Below, piece after piece: positions 21,880 through 31,855 of a stretch of 64,000 nucleotides of DNA; position 1 is the first letter of the stretch; every line of letters begins with the position of its first letter. The position numbers and the translations under genes are program-made. The stretch lies in NCBI RefSeq assembly GCF_910594005.1, contig NC_057818.1, positions 12,956,501 to 13,020,500 of the forward strand, in the 5' to 3' direction. The notes beneath the pieces were generated by a model that saw only the letters and a list, made by a program, of their open reading frames with translations, ran no database searches and was not told where the DNA came from. The DNA comes from Cervus elaphus (Eukaryota > Chordata > Mammalia > Artiodactyla > Cervidae).

Positions 21880-22262
21880 TGGCTAAAGCCACACACGCAC
21901 ATTTATTCTCTTACAGTCTGTATGTCTGACACGGGTCTCGTGGGACTAAAACCAAAGCATTGGCACAGCCAGTTCCTTTCTGGAGGGAGAATCTGTTTCC
22001 TATTCTTTTCCAGCCCTGGGAGGAGCCCACGCTCCTCGGCTGTGGTCCCTTCCATCTTCACAGCAGTTGGGTGGCTCTGACCTGCTTCCACTCATCACAA
22101 CTGGGGACCACCTGGATAACCAAGGATCCTCTCCCAGCTCAAGACCCTTAACTTCGTCACTCCCTGTAAAGTCCCTTAAATTACATCAGGTCATGTATTT
22201 ATAGGTTCTGGCAATTAGGGTGGACTCGTCCTTGAGGGCCACTACTGTGCCTGCCACACCCT
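21880..22262 (-). mobile_element. MLT1/MaLR-type LTR, antisense, long copy
   Basis: Antisense landmarks appear in order: 'ggctaaagccacacacgc', 'tttattctcttacagtctg', 'ctggagggagaatctgtttc', 'ccacctggataaccaagg', 'agacccttaacttcgtcac', 'gtaaagtcccttaaatta', 'ataggttctggcaattag'. This is the body of an ERVL-MaLR solo LTR. No viral gene is present. Confidence 0.75.
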
Positions 22263-22968
22263 GAGTGACCAGTTGGCCAACAGGTGGAGGCCAACAGCAG
22301 AGGGGCAGGTGAGGCACCAGAGCCCAGGGACCCAGCCCTGGGCGAGCATGTTTCCACTTCTTAAGGTCGATCAGCCCAAAGAGAGTCTCTCTTTGCAGCC
22401 CTTTGCAGCCAGCCTGGGCAGTGGGACCCCTCTGTGAATGAAGGCCCCCCCTCCAAATTCCAGGAAGTTTCTTTGTTGGGAGCCTCTTTCCAGCGTTGCC
22501 CTTGGGGTCGAGAACAACCCCTTTGGCTGGTTGATGTCCTTGGTCCATGAGAAGGGCCTCTGGGAGGGACCTCTCTTTGTCTAGCCCTGACAGAAGAGCT
22601 CTCATAATATTAATTAAACAGGTGCAAGCCCAGTTAATGTCATGGCTAGAGCACAGACACTTGGTCTAGATGGAGTAGAATTTATGGAATGGTTCAGAGG
22701 GAGTCTAGGTATTTGTGTACCTGGTGTTGGGCAGTTTTCCTTCTTGGCCAGCAAAGCCCGGCCCTCCAGCCACCTATGGTTGTGGACACCCCTCCTTCTG
22801 TCTGTCTGTCTTCCTGACATTTTGTAGCCCTGTTTCCCAGCCTGCCATGGGGCATGGTCTTCTGAGCAGCAGATTTATTAAATGAACGTTGTATATCATG
22901 GTTCCAGTCAAACCTCGTACCGTCTCATCTTCAGGGAGAAAATGCATTTGGGGTTGACCTGGCAAGTC
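22263..22968. other. Unique sequence
   Basis: Nothing firm. The short AT-rich stretch 'cataatattaattaaacag' near 22605 lies in otherwise ordinary sequence. Confidence 0.4.
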
Positions 22969-23165
22969 TGGGCTTCCCTTGTGATCTAACTGGTAAAGAA
23001 TTCCCCTGCAATGCAGGAGACCTGAGTTCAATCCCTGAGTTGGAAAGATCCCCTGGAGAAGGGAAAGGCTGCCCACTCCAGTATTCTGCCCTGGAGAATT
23101 CCATGGACTGTGCAGTCCATGGGGTCACAAAGAGTCGGACATGACTGAATGACTTTCACTTCACT
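22969..23165 (+). mobile_element. Bov-tA SINE
   Basis: It has the head 'gggcttcccttgtgatctaa', B-box-like 'gagttcaatccc', then the BovA body ('gatcccctggagaag', 'gcagtccatggggtc', 'agagtcggacatgactg'). It is diverged, with a short internal deletion in the body. Confidence 0.95.
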
Positions 23166-23494
23166 TGACAGGTCTAGGAAATATGCTGGCCCAGTAGTAC
23201 CTTGTTGATGGGTTCAGTTCTGAATGTCCCAGGCACTGAGTCTGGCAGAATTCCTGTGTTTGTTTAGGAATCAGGACAGCAGGCTGGTGGCTGACAGCGC
23301 TGAGGGCAGGATCCAGGCTTCCGGGTCCACCGTGCAGATAGCGGAGACCGTGATTTGCCCAAGGGTCCAGGGAGCGTGTCCTCAAGCAGACCTGCCTCTG
23401 GGCCTCCAGCGAGCTTGCTCTTGTTCTTAGGATTCAAGGGCAGCACGTCCCATTTGAGGCCTCTGCCCCATCCCTTCCTCTGCAGAAATTTAAC
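23166..23494. other. Unique sequence
   Basis: No feature recognised. Confidence 0.4.
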
Positions 23495-23910
23495 TGCAGA
23501 CTTGACCATTATGTTTAGTTGCTGTGTTACAATAGATATAACAGAAAATCTGCCATGTCAATTGTTAAGTGGACAGTTCAGTGGCATGATGTACATTCAC
23601 AGTGTTGCACAATCATCACTGCTATCTCCTTCCAGAACTCTTTGATCTTCCCACACAGAAACTGCAGCCCCCCAGCCAGCCCTGGTACCTCTTGTCCGTT
23701 TCCTGTCTCGTGAGTTGGCCTGCTCCAGTTGGGTCCTGTAAATGGAGTCGTGCCCTGTTTGCCTGTTTGCCTGGTGACTCTGGCTCAGTGATGTGCTGTG
23801 GGCCCACGCCTGCTGAGGCTCTGTCTGTGCCTCGTTCCTTTTCGTGGCTGAGTACTGCTCCGCTGTGCCGAGAGACCGCAGTTTATTCATCCACTCAGCG
23901 GTTAAGAACA
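23495..23910 (-). mobile_element. L1M-type LINE-1 3' fragment, antisense
   Basis: Antisense landmarks: 'gtggacagttcagtggcatg', 'ttgcacaatcatcactgc', 'tgtaaatggagtcgtgcc', 'ttccttttcgtggctgag', 'cagtttattcatccactcag'. An old copy without an open frame of L1 type. Confidence 0.75.
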
Positions 23911-25309
23911 GTATTTTTAAAGCCGTCACTGTGCTTCTGGCTCCCACCTCAGTTCTCACAACAAGCCTGGACTTTAGATCCCAGCCTCACAGGGTTTACA
24001 AAGGTGACCAGCTCAGCCCTGACCACCCACCTAGCGTCCCCCTGAGCTGGGATGCCCGGAGAGGGCTTGCACGCCTTGCCCTGCACCCTGAGCCCCCAAG
24101 CTGGCCTCCTTCCTGGTGTTTGGAGGTGCTGAGGGCCTGGAGGAGACTCGGGCAGGGTGGCAGCGTGACAGCTGGTCCCGTGAGCTGGCGCCGCAGGGCT
24201 CAGTCACCTCTCTGGCCCCCTCGGGAGTGGGATGGGAGCTTTGGGGGAAAGGGTCCAGCTGCCCTCCCCCCCACCCTCCAGGGGGGCTTCCTTCCCTTGC
24301 ACCCTCCTGCCGCTCAGAATTCCTGCAGTTCCAGCTGCCGGCTCTCTGAAGTGGCACAGAACCTTCCCAAACCCAGAGAGCTGGCGGGGACCCCTCCCCA
24401 CTTCCCTCTCACCTCACATGGCGCCAGGCCCGCTGCAGGAATGTTTATGGGTAAACCTCCCAAGTCGAGAGTGTGTTGACTTTATGAGCTGTGTGGGCCC
24501 AGCGGAGCGGTGCCCTCTGTGAATGTGTGCTGACAACCCAGGCAGTTGGCAGCAGCGGCCTTTGCTTGGGAGATGAGTGAAATTCCTGGGGGTGCTTGGA
24601 GAAGCCCCTGGAATGGGGCGGCCCCTGGGAGAAGAATCCCACGAACGATGAGCACTTTCCAGAGAATGTAGTCACCTCCTAAAAGTCTGTCCCTGAGGGC
24701 TGTCTGCCCTTACCTGTACAAGCTGCCCTTCCGCCGGGCCTGGTTTGGGGTGGAGGGAGATTGGGGTAGCCCCAGTTGCCCTCAGTGGGCAACCAGGAAG
24801 AGAGTTCACCAAGGTAACGTCAGCGGGCTGATCTCGGACCTGCTTTGTGGGTCCTCTGTGGGGACTGCTTCCTGACCCCCGTCTGCTCTGTGTTCAGGTC
24901 TGTGGCTGTGTCTCATCTCTCTGTGACCTTGGAGCCGGGCCGCACACCCCTGGGTCCTCTCCCAGGGCAGGGCAGAGGGGTCCCCCCACAGGCAGCGGTC
25001 CACGTGGGCCTACCCTCCCTCCACGTGACCCAGAGGCCCTGGGCGTCAGACCTGCTGTTTGTCTCACCAAATGAGCACACGCTGCGACCTTGTCCCCCAC
25101 CCGCCTATCACCCCCCAGGCCCCAGAGCCAGGCCCTGCTGGGGGATCTGGGTGCAGTGGGTGGGGCAGGGGAGTAAGCCCATCTGGGGTCCGTGACCAGG
25201 GGGATGGATGGCCTCCTGGGTGCGTAAGAGCCTCCAGAAACAGCAGAGCTCTGCAGGCAGCTGGCCCCCGCCCGGCCGTGCCGCCCGCAGCCCTCTGAGC
25301 AGCTGCTAA
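23911..25309. other. Unique sequence
   Basis: About 1.4 kb with no recognised repeat. A 211-codon frame at 23844-24479 begins inside the L1M fragment and so is unlikely to be a native exon. 'aatgtttatgggtaaacc' near 24439 holds two FOX-like words. Confidence 0.4.
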
Positions 25310-25660
25310 TGGCTGCTCTGCATCTCCAAATCCTCCACTTCCAGTTTCCCATCTCAGAATGTCACCTGGGGGAGGAGGCGCAGCCCAGGAGGGAGAGAGG
25401 AAATAAAAGGGAGAGAGAGCCAGCTCGGACGCACACTCTAATCTTCGCTTGGCGGCTCAGCTTTCAGGAGCCCCAATTAATCATTATTAATTTAATCCGG
25501 GATGACTCAGAGTCGTCCTGACAAGAGATCAGCTGCGATTTATCCCACCTGCTAAGAGACGACCTTATCAGAATTCAATGAATTCGTCATCGCGTTAAGC
25601 AAGGACCCTAATGAATCTCTTGTCTGCCCAGTGTACTGAATGACCATCAGCCTCGAGTGA
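25310..25660. promoter_or_regulatory. Strong candidate enhancer island
   Basis: A repeat-free block of about 350 bp, unlike its GC-rich flanks. An AT-rich homeodomain cluster lies at 25475-25496 (AATTAATC, ATTATTAATTTAAT). It is followed by an AP-1 site TGACTCA (25503-25509), E-boxes CAGCTG (25530-25535) and CACCTG, a GATA word CTTATC (25564-25569), and GAATTC twice around 'aat' (25571-25585). A TATA-like AAATAAAAGG lies at 25401-25410, so an enhancer RNA or promoter start just downstream is possible. Many CpGs survive ('gtcatcgcgttaag'). Deep conservation is inferred, not seen. Confidence 0.45.
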
Positions 25661-25814
25661 CTCATGGCCCCCCCACCTCTGTGCGGGGCTGCAGTCCAGG
25701 CTCCTCATGGACAGCACGGGGGGCCAGGCTGGGCTCAGGCAGGAGCACCCAGCCTGTCCCCTTCTCTAGCATCAAATGAGAGTCGTGACTTTCTGCTATA
25801 ATGCCAGCTGCTAT

Positions 25815-25965
25815 CACCTGTATTGTGTGTCAGAATCGCCAGGGGTGCTGGTTTAAAGTGTGGGTGACAGAGCCTCCTCAGAGCTCCTGACTCAGATGGC
25901 ATGAGCTGGGCCCTGGTATCTGCATTTTAACAAACTCCTGGTGATGCTGAGACAGAAGGCCCGGA
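25815..25965 (+). mobile_element. MER5A-type hAT (Charlie) DNA transposon fossil
   Basis: 'gtcagaatcgccaggggtgc', 'tcctgactcagatggcatg', 'gtatctgcattttaacaaac' and 'tcctggtgatgctgagac' follow the MER5A consensus in order. It is a non-autonomous cut-and-paste element with no coding capacity. Confidence 0.75.
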
Positions 25966-26640
25966 TGTCTTTCCCTGAGAGCCCTGTGAGTTCCTTGAGG
26001 TGGGATCTTGCCTGAGCCATTGTTAAGGTTTGGTATATTAGACAGGGTGGGTGATGCTAGCTGCTGTGATAAACAGCCCCCAATCATTCATGGTTAACGC
26101 AGTGAAAACTTAGTCTCGTCTGCATCATAGTCCAATAGGGTGTTCAGTAGGTCTTCCCTGAGATGGTTCAGGGTTCCAGGCATGCCATCACTTGGGAACT
26201 CAGAGCCCTCACTGTTAACTTACGAGTCCTGAGAGGTGGCAAATGTCGCTTAGCTGTGTGTCCGGAGCTGTGTGTCCTGTTTGGTGAGCATCGTCCGGTC
26301 TCTGCCTCACGCAGGGCCTGGCAGGGTTATCGGCACATGCCTGGCATTTAGGTGAGGTGGCCGAGTGACTGGAGGTTTGCACGTGGTGGTCACTCTGATT
26401 TAGCTTGTTTCTGGGGCTCCAGGATAGGCCCCAGCCATGCTAAGATCAGGAGCACCTAAAAAGTGAGGTGCCTTGGGTCTCAGACCCATGTACCAAACCA
26501 GTGCTCCATCACACCCAGATGTTCCCAGAGCAGGGCCCATCCGGATGTCACCGGTCACCTGTGGTCAGCGTGTGGCAGCTGTAGTCCTTCCCTTCCTGTC
26601 GTCTGCTCCTGCTGCCCATCTCCTCCTGCAGGAGACCTCC
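25966..26640. other. Mostly unique, possible ancient repeat at about 26030-26240
   Basis: 'gatgctagctgctgtgataaac' (core 'gctgctgtgataaacagcc') and 'caatagggtgttcagtagg' recall an old antisense LTR-like repeat, too diverged to name. No gene is seen. Confidence 0.35.
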
Positions 26641-26643
26641 CTG

Positions 26644-26657
26644 TCACCAGAGGGCGC
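26644..26657 (+). promoter_or_regulatory. CTCF-like motif, forward
   Basis: TCACCAGAGGGCGC, followed by TAA, differs from CCASYAGRKGGCRS only at the first base. The extended GGGCGCTA end matches the classic CTCF site. Occupancy unknown. Confidence 0.45.
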
Positions 26658-26689
26658 TAAGGCGCCCCGTCCTCTGAACTCGTGGCAAT

Positions 26690-26895
26690 CCTACAAAGTG
26701 GCCCTTTCTGAGCTCCAGCTGTGTGCCCAGCGTTCTTCCTGGACTCATTCATCTGACCCTCACAGCAGACTGGGGGCGGACAGGATCTACTGTTAACCCC
26801 ATTTTACAGACAGACAGACCGAGGCCCAGAGAGGTAAATTGTCCTGCCCAAGACCACCCAGCTCACAAGCCGCAGGCCAGGTTACAGATGGCCGG
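26690..26895 (-). mobile_element. MIR SINE, reverse orientation
   Basis: 'gagctccagctgtgtgcccag', 'cccattttacagacagacag', 'gaggcccagagaggtaaatt', 'ctgcccaagaccacccag' follow reverse-strand MIR. Confidence 0.85.
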
Positions 26896-26899
26896 GAGC

Positions 26900-27085
26900 G
26901 GGGCTGTGGAGCCTGGCTGCCCGGGTTCACAGCCGGCCCTGCCTCTTGTGCTCTGGGGACCTGGGAGAAGTGACTTTAATCTGACCCTGCCTCAGTTTCC
27001 CCATGGGTAAAACGAGGGTGAAAACAGCACGCGCCCGTTGGGGTGATGGCAAGGATGAAGTGAGGGAACACGTGTGTAGTCCCGG
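26900..27085 (+). mobile_element. MIR SINE, sense
   Basis: 'gagcctggctgcccgggttc', 'gacctgggagaagtgac', 'ctgcctcagtttccccatgg' and 'ggtaaaacgagggtg' follow sense MIR. It lies tail to head with an oppositely oriented MIR just upstream, so the two form an inverted pair. Confidence 0.85.
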
Positions 27086-28224
27086 CCAGGGTGAGCGTCC
27101 AGGGGCACAGTGCCTGGGCCGCTGGAGCTCCTGCTTTCTCAGGCCCGAGGCCCTTGGAAGCTCCATGCGCTCTTCCGGGTCTGACCAAGAGCATCCTATC
27201 TGATCAACCTCAGGAGAGTCCTGCTTCCTTACTCTGGGCAAAGGCAGTGACCCATGCAGGGAGAACAGGACCAAGAGTGGCCCGGGGGGGGCAGGAGGAG
27301 AAGATTCCAGAATTGAGGCCTGGACAGAGGCAGATGGCAGAAGTTTCCTCCGGAGGCCCCAGGGTAACTGACTGTCCAAGCTTAGGGGACAGGGCAGCTG
27401 CTGTGTGACCTTTCTGCACCAGACACCCCAAATCATGGACTTTGAGAGCACAGAGGGACTGTGGCAGCAGCCTTCCTGTTCCAGTGGGGAAACTGAGTCC
27501 CAGGAGGAGGGTGGCACTGACCCCTCTGCTGTTCCGTTCGGAGCTCAGGGTGGTCCCGGGCTCATGCCCAGGCCAGGTGTCTTGCACGGCTATGGCCAGG
27601 AGAGGATGGGCACTCAGGTGAGGTGGAGGCCACTGGGCCTTACTTGTGAGGCTGGGTTCCTTCCAGGGGCAGCTCGGTTCCATGTCAGGAGAAGCCCCCC
27701 GCTTGTGTCTTCAGAACGGAAAGGGAAAGAGGGCTTTCGGGATTGAAATGAACAGCCACCGAGGCCACAGGTTCACGGGCTGCAGACAGGGCCTTGCTGG
27801 ACACAGGCAGCCACGGTCCCACCCAGGGAGGCTGGAAGTCCCCTCTTCTGCCAGCATCACGACTGCATGCAGTGCTCTCACCAGGGACGACGCTAGCCTC
27901 CTAGAAAGAAACTAAACTTCCCCATCACCAAAAACACCCCCTTCTTTAGGGCCGCACCCAGATCGGGACTCACTTCCTGAAAGCCTGCCAGAGGCTGAGC
28001 TGCACAGCCCAGGTCCTGTTAGAAACCTGCCCCTTCCCCCGGCCCAGCCTGGCCCCTGTTGTAGGGCACCCCGCATTCCTCGGGGCACACACCCCTCGCT
28101 GCAGATGCATCAGAGGTGCAGGTGGTGGGCCCTGCCCCGGCAACACTCCTCCCTGGGGCTCCCGGGTTCTCCCCCCACTCCCAGTGCGGGCTGAGGGCCA
28201 GCAGTGACCCTAGACCCCCAGCAC
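27086..28224. other. Unique sequence
   Basis: No firm feature. 'ccagtggggaaactgagtcc' near 27480 looks like a MIR core but stands alone. Confidence 0.4.
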
Positions 28225-28360
28225 CTTGCAGCCACCTGGGAGCTTTGAACAAAATTTTGATGCCCGGGCCCAACCCAGCCAGCTGAACCCAAACCTGACA
28301 GCGGCCTCAGGCATCAGTGTTCGGTGAAGTTCCCTGGTGATGCCGCTGTGCAGCCAGCTG
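28225..28360 (+). mobile_element. MER5-family DNA transposon fossil
   Basis: 'cacctgggagctttgaac', 'ttttgatgcccgggcccaac', 'cctcaggcatcagtg' and 'tccctggtgatgccgctgtg' follow the MER5 pattern. A BovB-derived piece begins directly after it. Confidence 0.6.
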
Positions 28361-28367
28361 TTTGCTG

Positions 28368-28520
28368 TCGTTGTTCAGTTGCTCAGTCGTGTCCGACTCT
28401 TTGTGACCCCATGGACTGCAGCACTCCAGGCTTCCCTGTCCTTCGCCATCTCCTGGAGTTTGCCTAAAATCCTGTCCATTGACTCAATGATGGCATCCAA
28501 CCAACTCGTCCTCTGTCAGC
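28368..28520 (-). mobile_element. BovB-derived retroposon fragment (ART2A-like), antisense
   Basis: 'gttcagttgctcagtcgtgtc', 'actctttgtgaccccatgg', 'ctcctggagtttgcctaaaa' and 'tgatggcatccaaccaac' are the reverse strand of the 3' end of the ruminant RTE element BovB and its SINE derivatives. It is truncated soon after the conserved end. Confidence 0.9.
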
Positions 28521-29739
28521 CAAGGCAGGAATTTCTGCTGCAGGAAAAGAGCAAGAACCTTCTCTGGTAGTTTACTGGCTCCCAGTGTCCCCACTCCACC
28601 CCCGGCTCTGGCTTTGTTCCCGCCCAGCTTGGTTCTCAGTCCTCCCCTCTCCGCAGGGCGTCAGGGCAGGGACAGGAGGGCAGGTGGTGACATGCTGGAG
28701 TGCTGACCCAGCTGAGCAGGTCTTGGGAGGGAGGCCGCCAGGACAGCAGGTTCTGGGAGCCACGCTGCCCCAGGATGAGGTGAAGGGATTGGACGTGCTT
28801 AATCATGGGCCGCTTGGTGGTGGTTCCTACATACTGGAGGTGTCAAGGGCAAGTAGGTTTATTTGGGATGGAGCCAGGGGCTCCCCGCAGACTGGAGGCA
28901 GGGTTCCAGAAGACTTTGTGACTCAGTAGGGGAAGGAGCTTTCTAGTCTTCTGAGGCCGACCAATAAGGGGGCACCCTCTGGCTGGGTGGGGCCACATGG
29001 GGGCAGCTTGGAGGGAACTCTGGGATTGGGAAATCTTTCTTATCTGTTTAGTAAAACTAGCCCCCCCCAAAGATGCTCAAGAGGCAAGCTCAGCTTGCAT
29101 TGCTGTGTATGTCCATGGAGTGTGAGGTACATGTATTATTTAAACGCCTTGCCTGTGGAAGGCTTTTGGTAAACAGTGCAAGTCTGCAAACTGTACGGTC
29201 CCTCTCCATTCAGTTTAAATCAGAGAGGTTTTGACCAGAGGAAGCCCTTTGGAGGAACCAGGGCAAGTTCAGAATGCTAAGATCGTATTTTCTGCTACTG
29301 TGACCCACCGGAGGAATTCTCCCCAGTTAGGGCCTGTGCTTCCTCAGATGGAGGGCTGGACCTTTCTGCTGACTTGTGGGGGCTTCGCAAGAGCCCTTAA
29401 AGCCATGTGGCAGTGTGGGAGGCCAGACTCAGTCTGGAGACAGGTCACAAGCACAGCGGTGGTGGGGCTCCAGAGCTGGCCGGGGGACAAGGATGTGACT
29501 CTGCAAGCCTGGGTGGGGCCTGGGAGTCTGCGTGTTTAGCATGCTGCAGGGAATGCTGACGCTGTGGGCCTGGACACACTGCCCAACAGAAGTAGGACGC
29601 CAACCACGCGTGGAACGTCACAGCATTGAGTAGTCACGTTTTAGAGGTAAAAAGGAAAAGGTGAGGTTAGTCTTAAGGATAGGCTTTATTTCACTTGCTC
29701 TGTCTGAAACAGCATGGTCACAGGAGGTGATTGGCTGGG
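28521..29739. other. Unique sequence with a weak MER5 piece and a possible conserved block
   Basis: No gene supported. 'gaatgctgacgctgtgggcc' near 29551 recalls a MER5 end. 29080-29230 is AT-richer and repeat-free ('acatgtattatttaaacgcc') and could be conserved noncoding DNA. Confidence 0.35.
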
Positions 29740-30440
29740 CCGGGCAGGAGGCCGCGTGCCCGTCTGTGGTCCTCCAGGCGGGGAACCATGTCGGCAGCTG
29801 CCACGGCTGCCTGCCCGCCGCCCCCTTCCCTGCAGGCTCCATTTGGGGCTAATGGTCCCTTTTCTGCGGGCAGCCTGCACACTGGCACTCAGGAGCGTGG
29901 CTGTGCCGCAGAGCTGGGCAGCAGGCTGGGCCCCTGCGTGCCGGGCCGGCTGGCGGCCCTGGCTGGGGGGTGGCCGCGGCGGAGAAGCCCCCCATTGTGC
30001 CCGCAGCAGCTGATGTGCTTACAGCTGGCGCCCCCGCCCCCGCCTCCTCCCCCTCCGCCCCGGCTCGGGAACAAACATCTCTTCTTACAAAAAAATAAAA
30101 AAGGAGAAGTGACAGGGGTCGTGGCTGTGCTTTCCACATGACCTGCCGGGGAACAGAGTGCGTCTTTGTTAATCCAGCCGTCTGTCAGTCGGCCTCTGCA
30201 CGGAGGCATAAGCCACTTAGCGCGGCCTCACCCCTGACCCACCATCGGGCGCTCAGCTGGGCCCGGCCTGGGGGCAGGGCGGAGGGGGCGCGTGCTGGCC
30301 TTGGCCGGTGCCTCCTGCCGCCTCCCCCACCAGCTGCCCCCCGGCGGGGCGGCCCATGCGGGGCTGCGCTGAAGGTGTCCGAGGAGGGCTGGCAGCTGTG
30401 CCGTCCGTCTGTCGGGCGCCCCTCACTGCCAGGGGCCTCT
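29740..30440. promoter_or_regulatory. CpG-rich segment, candidate CpG island
   Basis: About 700 bp rich in CpG and GC boxes ('gccccggctcggg', 'ggtggccgcggcggag', 'ggcgcccccgccccc'), interrupted at 30065-30180 by an A-rich but repeat-free stretch with 'gtctttgttaatccagcc'. This is the longest CpG-dense block in the window and the best place to look for an unannotated promoter. No TATA box, exon or splice-framed ORF is evident. Confidence 0.4.
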
Positions 30441-30551
30441 CTGTCCTCCATCAGGGAGGCAGAGCCATGGCCACCCCCCTGGGTGGCAGCGCTCAAGAGG
30501 TAGTAGCTATGTTTGTCCAACCCCCATTCTCTTTTCAACAGGTATGTGTTT

Positions 30552-30709
30552 TATCTGTTTGGCTGCGCTGGGTCTTTGGTTGTGGCATGCAGGGTCTTTG
30601 TCATGGCACGTAGGGTCTAGTTCACCGCCCTCCACCCCCCAGGGATCGAACCTGGGCCCCTGGTGTTGGGAGCATGGAGTCTTAGCCACTGGACCCCCAG
30701 GGAAGTCCC
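30552..30709 (-). mobile_element. CHR-2-type tRNA-Glu SINE
   Basis: On the plus strand: 'tttggctgcgctgggtctttg', 'gtggcatgcagggtctttg', B-box region 'agggatcgaacctggg', then 'agccactggacccccaggg' and 'aagtccc' at the head. Its tail has few A residues. Confidence 0.9.
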
Positions 30710-31320
30710 TAAATCATTGGTCCTGCTACTATTGCATCACCCTGCCCTTCGTTTCCATAGTGACTGGGATGGGCCCGCCTTCCTCTCCCCCCACCCCTTC
30801 CTTCTTCCTGTCTCTCTCTGCCTGCCCGCCCCCCCCCCCGCCCCGCCCTCTCACCTGCACCCCCACCTGGCTCCTGCTCCTTCTGTCTCCCTCCTCCCTG
30901 CTCCCAGGCGCCGGGCGTCACTTCTCAGCCCCTCTGTGCAGATTCCGGGGGGTTACTGCCGAGGTGGCGGCCCTGGAGGAGCAGGCCAGGCCGAGGAGGG
31001 GGGCTTGCAGACCCGTCTGGAAGGGGCGCCCGGGCAGGGCGCTCAGGGCCGGCTCTGGCCTGTGCTCTACTCGCGGCCCACCCGCCCTGCTAGGCCCTCT
31101 GCCATGGTCAAGTGGCCCAGGTGGGCTGTGTCCCCCACGCGGGGAGCCCCCACTCCCGCTGTTTGCGGCCAAAGCCCTGAACTGGAAGGTCTGCTCTGGG
31201 GGCCGGGGCCCTTGCCCAGGGCCCACACAGAGGGGCCGGGGCCCCGCTCTTTGCCCTGACCCTGTGTCCTTCAGCCCCGCACCCCCACGCCCCTGGTACT
31301 TCACAGCTCCCCAGGCAGAG
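30710..31320. other. GC-rich, stop-poor unique sequence
   Basis: Pyrimidine-rich at 30775-30910, CpG-dense at 30930-31180. A 284-codon plus frame and a 198-codon plus frame overlap here, and one starts inside the SINE. Neither shows a domain, so I do not call a gene. Confidence 0.45.
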
Positions 31321-31374
31321 CAATTGGAGGCTAAATATAGCCACGCCAGCCTCTCCTTGGCGGCCCAGGAATGG
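31321..31374. promoter_or_regulatory. MEF2 / E-box / TEAD motif cluster
   Basis: E-box CAATTG (31321-31326), a perfect MEF2 word CTAAATATAG (31331-31340, which also resembles an SRF CArG box) and a TEAD/M-CAT word GGAATG (31369-31374) lie within 54 bp in repeat-free DNA. That combination is typical of striated-muscle enhancers. Sequence evidence only. Confidence 0.35.
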
Positions 31375-31724
31375 TGGTGGGCTGTCAAGAGCGATTAGCT
31401 GGTCTCCCCGCAGGCGGGGGTTCTGACAGCGAGGAGGACAGCTGGGAGGGGCGGCATGGCTGCTTCTGTACCAGATGCCAAGGCCCAGCAGAGACTCCTT
31501 TCTCAGTGTCCCAGTCTCCCCCAACAGCTGGGTCCCAGCAACGCTGGGACAAGATGGGTGGGCCCGGGGCAGAGCAGGTGCCCTCCCGGGGACCCGGGCC
31601 CTGGGCTCCCCGGCCAGGTCTCTCTGGCTCCTGGCGTCCCAGTTTGTGGCCACACCCCTCCAGCCTCTGCCTCTGGGGTCCCGCGGCCCTCCTGAGCCTC
31701 TGTGTTGGGTCACAGCCATTGTTG
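31375..31724. other. Unique sequence
   Basis: GC-rich, with no recognised feature. Confidence 0.4.
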
Positions 31725-31855
31725 TAGGGCCACCCTGATCCAGCCTGTTCTCACCGTAACATGATTCCATCTGCAAAGACTTCTTTTCAAATAAGGTACC
31801 ATTCACAGGTTCCAGAGGGACACGCATTTTGGGGGAACACTGTTCTCCCCAGTAC
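31725..31855 (-). mobile_element. MLT1/MaLR-type LTR fragment, antisense
   Basis: 'gattccatctgcaaagac', 'ttttcaaataaggtacc', 'cattcacaggttccagagg' and 'cgcattttgggggaacac' follow the antisense 5' part of a MaLR LTR. It lies inside the 408-codon minus-strand frame, an argument against that frame being a gene. Confidence 0.65.

Noticed and set aside
28990..29010. CTCF-like word near CCACATGGGGGCAG
   Set aside because: Two core positions disagree with the consensus, weaker than the five sites kept.
30544..31398. 284-codon plus-strand frame
   Set aside because: It begins at the edge of a CHR-2 SINE and reads through its body, then through pyrimidine-rich DNA. No domain.
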